Shown here: in pieces, positions 42,679-52,523 of the stretch | How the letters are laid out: the number at the start of each line of letters is the position of its first letter | Position numbering within the stretch: position 1 is the first letter of the stretch | From: Eubacteriales bacterium | GTDB lineage: Bacteria > Bacillota > Clostridia > Acetivibrionales > JANLFN01 | Length of the DNA stretch: 64,000 nucleotides | Direction of reading: 5' to 3' | NCBI GenBank assembly: GCA_024655885.1 | Contig: JANLFN010000001.1 | Span: forward strand, 62,001-126,000 | Translations under genes and position numbers: made by a program | The notes under the pieces: model-generated | What the model was told of the DNA's origin: nothing | Database searches by the model: none | What the model saw: only the letters and a program-made list of their open reading frames with translations

Positions 42679-43257
42679 ATGTTGCTGGAAGGAATAAGAA
42701 TTGGATTTGCCCTGACGGGTTCATTTTGTACCTTTGATAAAATAATTCCTGAGATCAAAAAAATAGTGGATGAGGGCGCTGATGTTTTTCCCATCATGTC
42801 CGAATCCGTTAAAAACCTGGATACAAGGTTTGGAACTGCAGAGGAATGGAAGGCAAAGATAAAAAGCATTACAGGGAAGGAGATCATTTCATCCATTGTG
42901 GAGGCGGAACCCATAGGCCCCAAGTCATTGCTGGACATTGTGGTGGTTGCGCCCTGCACGGGCAACACACTGGCAAAATTAGCCAATGCCATTACGGATA
43001 CCCCTGTCACAATGGCATGCAAGGCTAATCTGAGGAACGGCAAGCCTATAGTATTATCGGTTTCGACCAACGACGGCTTGGGAGCCAATGCAAAAAATAT
43101 CGGCCTGCTTTTAAACATGAAAAATATCTATTTTGTTCCCTTTGGACAGGACAGTCCCCAGAGCAAGCCGAATTCGCTGCTATCCAAAAATGAGCTGATG
43201 ATTCCTACAATTTTGGAAGCATTAAAGGGAAAACAGATACAACCGTTACTCGTATAA
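42679..43257 (+). CDS. dpaB: Dipicolinate synthase subunit B
   Basis: DpaB (SpoVFB) is the flavoprotein-like subunit of dipicolinate synthase, which turns a tetrahydrodipicolinate-pathway intermediate into dipicolinic acid for the spore core. The 192-residue product has the flavoprotein fold (IGFALTGSFCTFDKIIPEI at the N-terminus and VVVAPCTGNTLAKLANAITDTPV in the middle), and ends in a normal family C-terminus. It is 3 bases from the dpaA stop and has no visible promoter of its own, so while the element is integrated its expression would depend on transcription from within the element. Confidence 0.95.
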   Translation: MLLEGIRIGFALTGSFCTFDKIIPEIKKIVDEGADVFPIMSESVKNLDTRFGTAEEWKAKIKSITGKEIISSIVEAEPIGPKSLLDIVVVAPCTGNTLAKLANAITDTPVTMACKANLRNGKPIVLSVSTNDGLGANAKNIGLLLNMKNIYFVPFGQDSPQSKPNSLLSKNELMIPTILEALKGKQIQPLLV

Positions 43258-43337
43258 AATAAGCTGTGCAATAAACAGGCATAAATTCGACTTCATTTAC
43301 CAAACGGAATTGACTCAGCTTTCTCACCTTGCACAAA

Positions 43338-43394
43338 GCAGCCGTTCATTTGAAAGATTGCGGAAACTTTCGGTATTTTCAAATAAACGGCTGC
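43338..43394 (+). terminator. Large hairpin downstream of dpaB
   Basis: GCAGCCGTT and ATTTGAAA (from 43338) pair with TTTCAAAT and AACGGCTGC (to 43394) with single-base bulges. No T run follows. The other bases of the 327-base gap 43258-43584 show nothing recognisable apart from A+T-rich DNA before the next gene. Confidence 0.55.
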
Positions 43395-43584
43395 AAAACT
43401 ATCATGACACCGAAAAGTTGAATAATTAGTTCATTGTCTTTTAACAAAGCAGCATATAATATAACAATAAGAAAATTTGAAGTTTATGTTTGATACTACT
43501 TTGTAGGTCATTGCAATAATAAAAAAGAATTGGATTTGGGACAAGTTATTTTCATTTCCTATTTTGATTTAAAGGAGCATTTAT

Positions 43585-44724
43585 ATGTCAAAGGTAGCTG
43601 TTGTCAGGTGTGAAAGTTATGAATACCCTCAAGTTAAAAGTGCGGTGGAAAGAGGAATTCACCTGCTTGGGGGCGCAGGCGCCTTCGCAAAACCCGGAGA
43701 AAAAATTCTGTTAAAGCCCAATCTGCTTGCGGCGGATTCCCCGGAAAAATGTTCAACAACCCATCCCGCAGTTTTTAAAGCGGTTGGGGAGGTATTTAAA
43801 AGTACGGGGGCTGTGCTTTCCTATGGCGATTCTCCTGCGGTACACACGCCCAGATATGCGGCCAAAAAGGCGGGCATTGCCGATGCCGCTCGGGAAATAG
43901 GCATTGAGCTTGCCGAATTTGAAAAAGGTGAAGAGCGGGCCTTCCACGGGGGAGTCCAAAATAAAAGGTTTATCATTGCCAAGGGGGTTGTGGAGAGTGA
44001 AGGGATCATCAGCCTTTCCAAAATGAAAACCCATGGCTTTGCAAGGATGACAGGAAGCATTAAAAACCAGTTTGGATGCATACCGGGAACCTTGAAGGGA
44101 GAATTTCATGTAAAAATACCCGATGTAAATGAATTTGCCCGCATGCTTGTTGACCTTAATCTGCTGCTCAAGCCAAGGCTGTTTATTATGGATGGGATTT
44201 TGGCAATGGAAGGCAATGGGCCCAGGAGCGGGATACCCAGAAAGATGAACGTCCTTCTGTTTTCCTCTGACCCTGTTGCCCTGGATTCCACGGTATGCAG
44301 GATGATCAACCTGGACCCGGAATATGTGCCTACCATAAAATTTGGACAGGAAGCGGGGCTGGGAACATACCGGCGTGAAGAGATAGAAGTTGTGGGGGAT
44401 GATTTTGCAGGTTTTTATGTCGGCGATTTCGACGTTAAAAGGGAACCGGTTAAACCGTACAAACCGGGTGGGGTTATACAATTTTTGAGAAACCGCTTGG
44501 TTCCGAGGCCGTACATCAATAAGGAAAAATGTAAAAAATGCGGTGTTTGTGTAAGTATGTGCCCCGTATCGCCTAAAGCTGTTGACTGGCATGACGGAAT
44601 AAAAAACACGGTCCCCGAGCACGCCTACAAAAGGTGTATAAGGTGCTACTGCTGCCAGGAGATGTGTCCCGAAAGCGCTATTGAGCTGAAAGTGCCCCTT
44701 TTAAAAAAGGTGTTGAAAAAGTAA
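43585..44724 (+). CDS. DUF362 protein with C-terminal 2[4Fe-4S] ferredoxin domain
   Basis: A 379-residue protein: DUF362 at about 30-240 (KILLKPNLLAADSPEKCSTTHP, LSKMKTHGFARMTGSIKN), then two ferredoxin clusters at the C-terminus (CKKCGVCVSMCP and CIRCYCCQEMCP). Such proteins are frequent in anaerobes and presumed to transfer electrons; no reaction is known. It occupies the place where asd-dapG-dapA follow spoVF in Bacillus. ATG follows AAAGGAG. Confidence 0.92.
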   Translation: MSKVAVVRCESYEYPQVKSAVERGIHLLGGAGAFAKPGEKILLKPNLLAADSPEKCSTTHPAVFKAVGEVFKSTGAVLSYGDSPAVHTPRYAAKKAGIADAAREIGIELAEFEKGEERAFHGGVQNKRFIIAKGVVESEGIISLSKMKTHGFARMTGSIKNQFGCIPGTLKGEFHVKIPDVNEFARMLVDLNLLLKPRLFIMDGILAMEGNGPRSGIPRKMNVLLFSSDPVALDSTVCRMINLDPEYVPTIKFGQEAGLGTYRREEIEVVGDDFAGFYVGDFDVKREPVKPYKPGGVIQFLRNRLVPRPYINKEKCKKCGVCVSMCPVSPKAVDWHDGIKNTVPEHAYKRCIRCYCCQEMCPESAIELKVPLLKKVLKK

Positions 44725-44825
44725 TGGTGTGATTTGATGGAATATTTTTATAGCAAATATAAATACTAATTAATGTTATCAAGTTGCTTGTCAGCCTTGG
44801 AATTACATAATAAGGACGTGATGGA

Positions 44826-45572
44826 TTGAGTCAGGAGAATAAGGTTACTTACGGTAATCCTCCATTAAAGGATGAAGTACACGGGGAAAACGAAAACACG
44901 GGAGGTATGGAAAGATTAAAGGAATTAGGAAGTTCCACGGTCTCAAATCCGAAGGGAAACATCCATTGCCTCACCATCATAGGGCAGATTGAGGGACATA
45001 TTGTTTTACCTCCCCAGAACAAAACCACAAAATATGAACATGTGATCCCCCAACTGGTAGCGATTGAAGAGAGCGAGGAGATAGACGGCCTCATGCTCAT
45101 ATTGAATACGGTGGGCGGGGACGTGGAAGCAGGCCTGGCCATCGCCGAAATGATAGCCAGCATGTCCAAGCCCACAGTGTCTCTTGTTCTTGGAGGAGGA
45201 CACAGTATAGGTGTACCCATGGCCGTTGCTACAAACTATTCCTTTATAGCCCCTTCGGCCACAATGACAATACATCCTATCCGGTTAAACGGGTTAATTG
45301 TTGGAATTCCTCAAACCTATGAATATTTTGACAAAATGCAGGAAAGGGTTGTCCAGTTTGTATCCAAAAACTCAAATATTTCCAAAGAACGGTTTAGAGA
45401 GCTTATGCTCAAAACCGGGGAACTGGCTAATGATGTGGGCACCGTCCTATTTGGCGAGGAAGCCGTAAAATATGGTTTGATCAATGAGGTGGGAGGCCTT
45501 GCGGAGTCTTTGAGAAAGCTGTATGACTTCATTAAGGAGAACAGGGAGAAAAAAAAGGTTCAAACACACTAA
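44826..45572 (+). CDS. tepA: ClpP-class serine protease TepA (translocation-enhancing protein)
   Basis: A 248-residue Clp/crotonase-fold protease. Family motifs: [22 protein letters not shown] (start of the fold, residues 58-79), [20 protein letters not shown] and the serine in [15 protein letters not shown] (around residue 127); the catalytic His is in [11 protein letters not shown]. TepA of B. subtilis affects protein secretion and degrades small acid-soluble spore proteins. TTG 44826 is the start, with AAGGACG about 8 bases before. It precedes ylzJ and ftsK as in other Firmicutes. Confidence 0.92.
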   Translation: MSQENKVTYGNPPLKDEVHGENENTGGMERLKELGSSTVSNPKGNIHCLTIIGQIEGHIVLPPQNKTTKYEHVIPQLVAIEESEEIDGLMLILNTVGGDVEAGLAIAEMIASMSKPTVSLVLGGGHSIGVPMAVATNYSFIAPSATMTIHPIRLNGLIVGIPQTYEYFDKMQERVVQFVSKNSNISKERFRELMLKTGELANDVGTVLFGEEAVKYGLINEVGGLAESLRKLYDFIKENREKKKVQTH

Positions 45573-45590
45573 AAACAGAGGTGACCTGCA

Positions 45591-45806
45591 GTGGTTTTTT
45601 ACTCCATCATGCCGTTTGAAACCGTATTTAGCGGTTACTACAGCAATGCGAAAGATGTTTTAATGGAAATGGATTATTTGGGTGAAAAGGTAGAAGTTGC
45701 TCTTGCCGGTGACAGCCGGTACGTCATACGCAGGCTGATAAGCACTTCGCCCAAGGCCTACCTGGATCCCAGGCTTCAGCCCGGCTCGGTCATATCAAAG
45801 TATTAG
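45591..45806 (+). CDS. YlzJ-like small protein
   Basis: A 71-residue protein with the YlzJ pattern (YSIMPFETVFSGYY at the start, RRLISTSPKAYLDPRLQPGS near the end). Function unknown. GTG start preceded by AGGTGACC. The order tepA-ylzJ-spoIIIE/ftsK is conserved in Firmicutes, which supports the call; it is 18 bases after tepA. Confidence 0.85.
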   Translation: MVFYSIMPFETVFSGYYSNAKDVLMEMDYLGEKVEVALAGDSRYVIRRLISTSPKAYLDPRLQPGSVISKY

Positions 45807-45977
45807 AATAAGCTTGCAATCGCGCCTGCAGAGATTTTTGCTTCTTTTCACAGCAGAGGAGGATTTCCAAAGTCCTAAATTACTATAGTAAATATTACAG
45901 AAATATGGTATATTTAGGACATGTGAATAAAAAAATCGCTTTTGTTCAGCTTTGGGAAATTTTCCGGAGGTGTGGGA

Positions 45978-48398
45978 GTGAAGGCAAAAAAAGTGCAAAG
46001 GAAGAAGTATCGGGTTAAAAAAAACAACCTGTATAAATACGGCCATGAGATATTTGGGATACTGGTATTCGCTTTTGGCCTACTTTCGGTGTTGAGTTTT
46101 TACTTTAACCATTCGGCAGGTATTTTGGGGGACTTGTTAAGAAGTGCGCTCTTGGGTTTATTCGGCCTGCCATCCTTTCTAATTCCCCCTGGGCTGGTGG
46201 TGTATGCTTTTTTTATCATTTTTAAAAAGGACGACGCTACTCTGAAGCTGCGAATGCTGTATTCTTTGGCCCTGCTGGTCCTGGTGGCGGCAATGGCCGA
46301 AACCGCATTTTATAAACCGGAGAATTTTCTGAAGCTTACTCCTTTAAACAGCCTTTACCAATTCTTCAAAGACGGAACCGAATTCAGGGGGGGAGGCATT
46401 TTCGGCGGAATCATAGCCGCACCGCTTATGTCTGTACTCCGGCCTTTAGGAACCGTCGTCATCTTAACCGCGGCCTGTGTAATTGACATAATCCTTTTAA
46501 CCAATATCTCCATTGCCAACTTTATAACCAATATTAAAAATGTATTGTTGAACCTGTTTAAAAAGAAGGCGGAGGACAGGAAAGAATTAAAGGGACCGAC
46601 GGCCGGCGGCGACTTGAGCTCTGAACCCGGAATTATAGGAGAAGAAGAAAACCTGAGCCTGGATTTTGAAACCGGATCAAAGGTAATTGACTTTAAAATA
46701 GAGAAAACGGCAAAGGAACTTAAGGAGAAAATGGACAGTCCCGGTAAAAAGCACAAAAAAGGTATGGACATTATTTCTTCAAAGCCTGAAGCTGATGAAC
46801 TGCATACCGAACTCATAATTAAGGATTTTAGAAGCACTGCGAAGGCAGAGCCCATAAGAACCGGCGGTATGAATGAAAACGAAAGTATAAAGGAAAATTC
46901 TGCAGAAATGGCCGGGAATGTAAAGAGGGTCTTACCGGGCAAACAGACCGGCGGTTATAATTATCCCCCTTTTGACCTCCTTAAGGATAATACCGAAACG
47001 GATATAAACTTGAAGCAATACAGGAACACGGCCATTGAATTGGCTAGAAAACTGGAAGAGACACTGTTAAGCTTTGGCGTTGATGCCAAGGTGATCAATA
47101 TCAGCCGTGGACCTGCGGTAACTCGTTACGAACTTCAGCCCAGCCCGGGAGTTAAAGTCAGTAAGATTGTGAGCCTTTCAGATGATATCGCCTTGAACCT
47201 TGCGGCTTCCGGAGTAAGGATAGAGGCACCTATTCCTGGCAAAGCGGCCATAGGGATCGAGGTTCCCAACAAGGAGGTAACCCCTGTGCTGCTGAGAGAA
47301 GTTGTTGGGTCCCAGGAGTTTATCCGGTGTCCGTCCAGGCTTGCATTCGCGCTGGGCAAGGATATATCGGGTGAAAGCATTATCGCCGATATTGCCAAAA
47401 TGCCCCACCTTCTGATAGCGGGGGCCACAGGCTCTGGTAAGAGTGTGTGTATCAACAGCCTGATTATCAGTTTACTGTATAAAGCCTCCCCGGAGGAAGT
47501 AAAGTTGTTGATGATTGACCCGAAAGTTGTAGAGCTTGGAATTTATAACGGGATCCCTCATCTTTTGATCCCTGTGGTGACAGACCCGAAAAAGGCAGCG
47601 GGGGCCTTGAACTGGGCGGTGCAGGAAATGACCAACCGGTACAAGCTCTTTGCCGCCAAGGGTGTCCGGGATATAAAGGGCTACAACAGTGTCATGAGAG
47701 AGACCAAGGAGAATGAGCCGCTGCCCCAGGTTGTCATTATTATTGATGAGCTTGCGGACTTAATGATGGTTGCCCCCAACGATGTGGAGGATGCCATATG
47801 CAGGCTTGCGCAGATGGCAAGGGCTGCGGGAATGCACCTGGTCATTGCGACTCAACGGCCTTCGGTGGATGTAATTACCGGGGTAATTAAGGCCAATATC
47901 CCTTCCAGAATATCCTTTGCCGTATCTTCCCATATCGATTCAAGGACTATTCTGGATATGGCAGGTGCGGAAAAGCTGTTGGGCAAAGGGGATATGCTTT
48001 ATTACCCTGTGGGTGAGCCGAAACCCATAAGGGTCAAGGGAGCCTTTGTTACGGATAAAGAAGTGGAAAAAGTGGTTGAATTCGTTAAAACTCAGGGAAA
48101 TGCGGAATATGATGAGGATATTATAGACGAAATAAACAGCGAAAACCAATCTGTAGAAAATAATCCGGGGGATCGGGACGAACTCCTGTCCCAGGCCATC
48201 GAACTGGTGGTTGAAACAGGGCAGGCCTCCGTTTCCCTGATCCAGAGAAAACTTAAGGTGGGTTATGCCAGGGCCGCAAGAATCATCGACCAAATGGAAG
48301 AAAGGGGTGTAATAGGGCCTTTCGAAGGAAGCAAACCAAGACAGGTGCTTATTTCCAAACAGCAGTGGCATGAACTGCAAATGGCGGACAACCAATGA
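45978..48398 (+). CDS. ftsK: DNA translocase FtsK/SpoIIIE
   Basis: An 806-residue membrane-anchored ATPase that pumps chromosome DNA through the septum at division or into the forespore. N-terminal four or five membrane segments (about 20-180), a low-complexity charged linker (about 195-330), then the RecA-like motor with Walker A GATGSGKS at about 482-489 and Walker B VVIIIDELADLM, and the winged-helix gamma domain at the C-terminus (QASVSLIQRKLKVGYARAARI). GTG 45978 is 7 bases after GGAGG; a longer frame upstream has no such site. Whether it is the vegetative or sporulation paralogue cannot be decided, though its position fits SpoIIIE. Confidence 0.96.
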   Translation: MKAKKVQRKKYRVKKNNLYKYGHEIFGILVFAFGLLSVLSFYFNHSAGILGDLLRSALLGLFGLPSFLIPPGLVVYAFFIIFKKDDATLKLRMLYSLALLVLVAAMAETAFYKPENFLKLTPLNSLYQFFKDGTEFRGGGIFGGIIAAPLMSVLRPLGTVVILTAACVIDIILLTNISIANFITNIKNVLLNLFKKKAEDRKELKGPTAGGDLSSEPGIIGEEENLSLDFETGSKVIDFKIEKTAKELKEKMDSPGKKHKKGMDIISSKPEADELHTELIIKDFRSTAKAEPIRTGGMNENESIKENSAEMAGNVKRVLPGKQTGGYNYPPFDLLKDNTETDINLKQYRNTAIELARKLEETLLSFGVDAKVINISRGPAVTRYELQPSPGVKVSKIVSLSDDIALNLAASGVRIEAPIPGKAAIGIEVPNKEVTPVLLREVVGSQEFIRCPSRLAFALGKDISGESIIADIAKMPHLLIAGATGSGKSVCINSLIISLLYKASPEEVKLLMIDPKVVELGIYNGIPHLLIPVVTDPKKAAGALNWAVQEMTNRYKLFAAKGVRDIKGYNSVMRETKENEPLPQVVIIIDELADLMMVAPNDVEDAICRLAQMARAAGMHLVIATQRPSVDVITGVIKANIPSRISFAVSSHIDSRTILDMAGAEKLLGKGDMLYYPVGEPKPIRVKGAFVTDKEVEKVVEFVKTQGNAEYDEDIIDEINSENQSVENNPGDRDELLSQAIELVVETGQASVSLIQRKLKVGYARAARIIDQMEERGVIGPFEGSKPRQVLISKQQWHELQMADNQ

Positions 48399-48477
48399 TA
48401 AAATAGCGTAATATACTGAAGGATGAATTAAATAAAAGATGCGTTATGTTAAAAGATGTGCAATGGGGGTGTATTAC

Positions 48478-50304
48478 GTGTCCGTCCTGTATGGTTTTGT
48501 AATTGTTTTAATGCTTTTATTTATCGCATATACGGCCTATCGTTTATTTTTTAGAAGAAAAGCTTTTATTTTGGCGTCTCTGGCCCTGCAAATCACGGCC
48601 GAGACTCTTGCGATCCTATGTTTTTCCGGGAATGTACAGATGTCCTCCCTGGTGGAAATTATGCTGCTCTTGTTTGGTATTACTGTTCCTGCCGCTTTTT
48701 TTTTAACCGATTATTACAAGATGGTCAAAGGAATCAGGGAACAAGGGGCATATGGCGGCTTTCTAGAAGCAATGCCGAGGGAGCATGAAAAGGAAGCCGC
48801 TGGGGATACGGCCGACAGGTATATTAATCCTTTAATCAAGGAAAAACAGGTACCCGAATTGGTTAGGGATTTATCCCTCAACGGGGAAGAGATCATTAAA
48901 AACATAAAGAAAAATCTTTTACAAGCCCAGGCCTATTTAAATAAAAGCGACTATGACAATGCTTACGAAATTTACAGTATGCTGATCAGGCTTGTAAATA
49001 ATTGTCCCGGATTATTCTACAACTACGGCAACATCTGCTATTATAAAGCACAATACATAGAAGCGGTACAAAGCTACAAAAAGGCCTTAGCCATAAATGA
49101 AAGCCTGGCTGGTGAAGCGAAATCTTCCCAAGACGCTTTCACCGTATTGAAGCCGGCGAAGGAAACAGGTGGGAGGAACAAATCCGAAAGGGATGTTCGC
49201 CGCGAAGAATACATGGTATATTATAACCTTGGCAATGCACAATTCAAGCTTAACAGATTCCAGCAGGCCATTGAGTCTTATATGAAGGCACTGGAGATAA
49301 ACCCGGTGCTTGAAGATGCCAATGAGAATATTGCCAGGGCAATGATCGCTTTAAAAAAAGTGGATGAAGCCATTGAATATTATAAAAAAATAGTGGAAAA
49401 AGAGAAAAATAATTACAAGCTGCACTTGATTATAGGAAAGCTGTATTCGGAGATTAATCAATATGCTGAGGCCGAAAAAGAGCTTAAAGAATCCTTGAGG
49501 CTAAACAATGGCTGCAAGGAAGGCTATGAGGAACTGGGCAAAATCCTCTTAAAGCAGGGCAGGTATGGTGAAGCTGTGGATATATACAAAAAGCTTTCCC
49601 GCATAAGCCCTGAAGATTTCAAGGCTTATTACAATCTGGGCGTATGCCAGTATCAGTCCGGTTTAATAGAGGAATCTACCCGGTCATATAAAAAAGCGAT
49701 TGAATTGAAACCGGACAGCTATAGGGCCTATTACAACCTTGCCATTGCACTTGACGGAATGGGGAGGCCGGATGAGGCTATTGCCTATCTAAAAAAGGTC
49801 ATTGAGCTTAAGCCGGATTTTACTGATGCGTATAATAACCTTGGGGTGCTGCTGTCAACACAGGGGAAACATCTGGAAGCTCTTGGTGTCTATACCAAAG
49901 GCCTGAAAAAGAATCCGGAAGACTACGGCTTGTTTTATAACATGGGAATCACACTGGCTGAGATGAGAAGATATGGAGAAGCCGTGGAGGCTTACAAATC
50001 TGCCCTGGAACTCAAGCCGGACGAGTATGAAATAAGCTATCATCTGGGAGCGGCTTTAATAGAGCTGAAAAAATATAATGAAGCGGTGGAAGTCTATAAA
50101 AGCGCATTAAAAATAAAACCGGAAGACAGTGAAATATTCTACAACCTTTCCATTATCTATGCCCTGCTCAAAAAGCAGGATATTGCCGTTGACAACTTAA
50201 GAAAAGCCATTGAATTGAACAGCGATATAAAGGAGGACGCCAGGTATAACAAAGCCTTCGATTCCCTGAGACAAATAAATGCTTTCAAGGAAGTTGTATC
50301 ATGA
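48478..50304 (+). CDS. Membrane-anchored tetratricopeptide repeat protein
   Basis: A protein of about 608 residues with two N-terminal membrane segments (about 3-25, 28-80) followed by around twelve TPR units (for example AYYNLGVCQYQSGLIEESTRSYKKAIELKPDS, in pieces of 34 residues). TPR arrays mediate protein contacts; no specific partner is evident. I prefer GTG 48478, 6 bases after GGGGGTG; an ATG at 48439 or 48463 is also possible but has no good site. It sits 79 bases after ftsK and ends with a terminator. Confidence 0.85.
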   Translation: MSVLYGFVIVLMLLFIAYTAYRLFFRRKAFILASLALQITAETLAILCFSGNVQMSSLVEIMLLLFGITVPAAFFLTDYYKMVKGIREQGAYGGFLEAMPREHEKEAAGDTADRYINPLIKEKQVPELVRDLSLNGEEIIKNIKKNLLQAQAYLNKSDYDNAYEIYSMLIRLVNNCPGLFYNYGNICYYKAQYIEAVQSYKKALAINESLAGEAKSSQDAFTVLKPAKETGGRNKSERDVRREEYMVYYNLGNAQFKLNRFQQAIESYMKALEINPVLEDANENIARAMIALKKVDEAIEYYKKIVEKEKNNYKLHLIIGKLYSEINQYAEAEKELKESLRLNNGCKEGYEELGKILLKQGRYGEAVDIYKKLSRISPEDFKAYYNLGVCQYQSGLIEESTRSYKKAIELKPDSYRAYYNLAIALDGMGRPDEAIAYLKKVIELKPDFTDAYNNLGVLLSTQGKHLEALGVYTKGLKKNPEDYGLFYNMGITLAEMRRYGEAVEAYKSALELKPDEYEISYHLGAALIELKKYNEAVEVYKSALKIKPEDSEIFYNLSIIYALLKKQDIAVDNLRKAIELNSDIKEDARYNKAFDSLRQINAFKEVVS

Positions 50305-50336
50305 AAGCTGCACAATCCGCCTCTTTTGAACTTCCT

Positions 50337-50364
50337 AAAACCGGTGTTTAGAGTGCCGGTTTTT
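50337..50364 (+). terminator. Terminator after the TPR gene
   Basis: AAAACCGG (50337-50344) pairs with CCGGTTTT (50356-50363) around an 11-base loop; the 3' arm continues into TTTTTG. Confidence 0.75.
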
Positions 50365-50429
50365 GTGTTAAAATTAATGAATAAAACATGCTACCCTATT
50401 AATAATTTATAAAAGCAGGTATATGTGAA

Positions 50430-52316
50430 ATGAGTTTTTTACCTACAACAAAAGAAGAAATGGAAAAAAGAGGATGGAAGCAGCTGGACTTCTTATATAT
50501 CAGCGGGGATGCCTATGTGGACCATCCCAGTTTTGGACATGCAATCATCACCCGGCTCCTTGAGGCGGAAGGCTTTAAGGTGGGTATTATTCCTCAACCC
50601 GACTGGAGAAGTACTGCCGACTTTATTAGGTTAGGACGTCCTAAATACGCCGCATTAATTTCCTCCGGGGTGATTGATTCCATGGTGAATCATTATACCG
50701 CCAGCAAGAAGATAAGAAGCAGCGATCATTACTCACCGGGAGGAGAAGCCGGCCACAGGCCCGACCGATCTGTAATAGTCTATTCCAACAGAATTAAGGA
50801 GGCCTTTAAGGATTTGCCCGTGGTTATCGGGGGAATTGAAGCAAGTTTAAGAAGATTTGCCCATTACGACTACTGGGACAATAAAGTCAGAAGATCCATC
50901 CTTCAGGACTCTAAAGCAGATTTATTGATATACGGCATGGGAGAAAAACCCATAGCTGAGATAGCAAAACTGCTGAAGAACGGCATCCCTGTCAGAGAAA
51001 TAAAAAATGTGCGTGGAACTGTTTATCTTGCCCGTTATGACGACCTGCCGGAAGGCCTGAAAAAAAATGTAGACCTTCCTCAAGCCGGGAAAAGCTCCGT
51101 ATCCTTTTTGCCTCCTTTTGATGAAGTGGCAAAGGACAAAAGGAAATACGCGGAAGCTTTCAAAATCCAATATGACGAGCAGGACCCTTTTACAGGGAAG
51201 GCCCTGGTGCAAAAACACGGCGACCGGTATCTCGTTCAAAATCCTCCTGCATTTCCTCTGACTGTGAAGGAAATGGACAGAATTTACCGTCTCCCCTATG
51301 AACGTACATATCATCCTATGTATGAACCTTTTGGGGGAATTCCTGCGATAAAGGAAGTGGAATTCAGTATTACCAGCCATAGAGGATGCTACGGAGGGTG
51401 TTCGTTTTGTGCGCTCCACTTTCACCAGGGCCGGATAATCCAGAACCGGAGCCAGACATCCATATTGAATGAAGCCAGAGAACTGGTAGGGCTGCCGGGA
51501 TTTAAAGGGTATATCCATGATGTGGGCGGGCCCACGGCCAATTTCAGGCATAAGGCGTGCAAGAAGCAGGAAAAGGAGGGCGCCTGTAAAGGAAAGCAGT
51601 GCATGTTTCCGTCTCCGTGTAAAAATCTGATTGTTGACCACAGTGAATACCTTCAGCTTTTAAGAAGTTTAAGAGAAATTCCCGAAATAAAAAAGGTGTT
51701 CATACGTTCAGGCATACGGTATGATTACCTGGTGCTGGATAAAAACGACGACTTTTTTATGGAACTGTGCGAGCACCATGTCAGCGGACAATTAAAGGTT
51801 GCCCCGGAACATGTTGTGGACAGAGTCCTTGAAAAGATGGGCAAACCCGGCAGAAAGGTGTATGATCAATTTGTGAAGAAGTTTTATGAAATTAATCGAA
51901 AGATGGGAAAGAAGCAATATCTTGTCCCTTATCTGATTTCAAGCCATCCGGGCAGTGATTTGAAAGCGGCCGTTGAACTGGCCGAATATCTCAGGGACCT
52001 GGGACATATGCCGGAACAGGTGCAGGACTTTTATCCCACGCCCGGGACCCTTTCCACCTGCATGTTTTATACAGGTCTTGACCCCAGAAATATGGAAAGG
52101 GTCTATGTCCCGAAATCACCCAGGGAAAAGGCTATGCAAAGGGCGCTTTTACAGTACCGTAAAAAGGAAAACTACGACCTGGTGTATGAAGCTCTCATAA
52201 CAGCGGGAAGAAAGGATCTGATAGGCTACGGCAAGAAATGTTTGATCGCTCCCCGTAAAAACCCTGGTACTCATTATGTAAAGCAGAGGGGTAAAGAAAA
52301 GCGATATTTTCGTTAA
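50430..52316 (+). CDS. YgiQ family radical SAM protein
   Basis: A 628-residue radical SAM protein of the YgiQ (UPF0313) family. N-terminal domain [21 protein letters not shown] is typical, and the cluster motif CX3CX2C occurs at about residue 320 ([11 protein letters not shown]). A further conserved Cys group ([21 protein letters not shown]) is a YgiQ feature. The reaction is unknown; the family is widespread. The basic C-terminal tail ends soon after the family core. Monocistronic between terminator and the RNase Y promoter. Confidence 0.93.
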   Translation: MSFLPTTKEEMEKRGWKQLDFLYISGDAYVDHPSFGHAIITRLLEAEGFKVGIIPQPDWRSTADFIRLGRPKYAALISSGVIDSMVNHYTASKKIRSSDHYSPGGEAGHRPDRSVIVYSNRIKEAFKDLPVVIGGIEASLRRFAHYDYWDNKVRRSILQDSKADLLIYGMGEKPIAEIAKLLKNGIPVREIKNVRGTVYLARYDDLPEGLKKNVDLPQAGKSSVSFLPPFDEVAKDKRKYAEAFKIQYDEQDPFTGKALVQKHGDRYLVQNPPAFPLTVKEMDRIYRLPYERTYHPMYEPFGGIPAIKEVEFSITSHRGCYGGCSFCALHFHQGRIIQNRSQTSILNEARELVGLPGFKGYIHDVGGPTANFRHKACKKQEKEGACKGKQCMFPSPCKNLIVDHSEYLQLLRSLREIPEIKKVFIRSGIRYDYLVLDKNDDFFMELCEHHVSGQLKVAPEHVVDRVLEKMGKPGRKVYDQFVKKFYEINRKMGKKQYLVPYLISSHPGSDLKAAVELAEYLRDLGHMPEQVQDFYPTPGTLSTCMFYTGLDPRNMERVYVPKSPREKAMQRALLQYRKKENYDLVYEALITAGRKDLIGYGKKCLIAPRKNPGTHYVKQRGKEKRYFR

Positions 52317-52418
52317 TTAAATAATTAAAAAGGAAGAAAAAGGCATGATCGCACCGGATCGTCCGAAAAAGGATGCCGGCTTGAAATAGGGAAGAATAAG
52401 CCGTTCTGTATTTGATTC

Positions 52419-52447
52419 TTGACATAAAATATAAAAAAGATTAAAAT
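52419..52447 (+). promoter_or_regulatory. Sigma-A-type promoter of rny
   Basis: Perfect TTGACA (52419-52424), 17 bases, then TAAAAT (52442-52447), about 75 bases before the RNase Y reading frame. Nothing else is seen in the 198 bases between the genes. Confidence 0.75.
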
Positions 52448-52523
52448 TAATCTGTGCTATTAGCAATAAACTTTTAAATAGCAAATTGACCATTGAAAAC
52501 TGAATATTGAGGAGGTGTGTGCT

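Noticed and set aside
43753-44622. A 289-codon minus-strand frame
   Set aside because: Antisense to the DUF362 ferredoxin gene with matching Cys clusters; no family pattern of its own.
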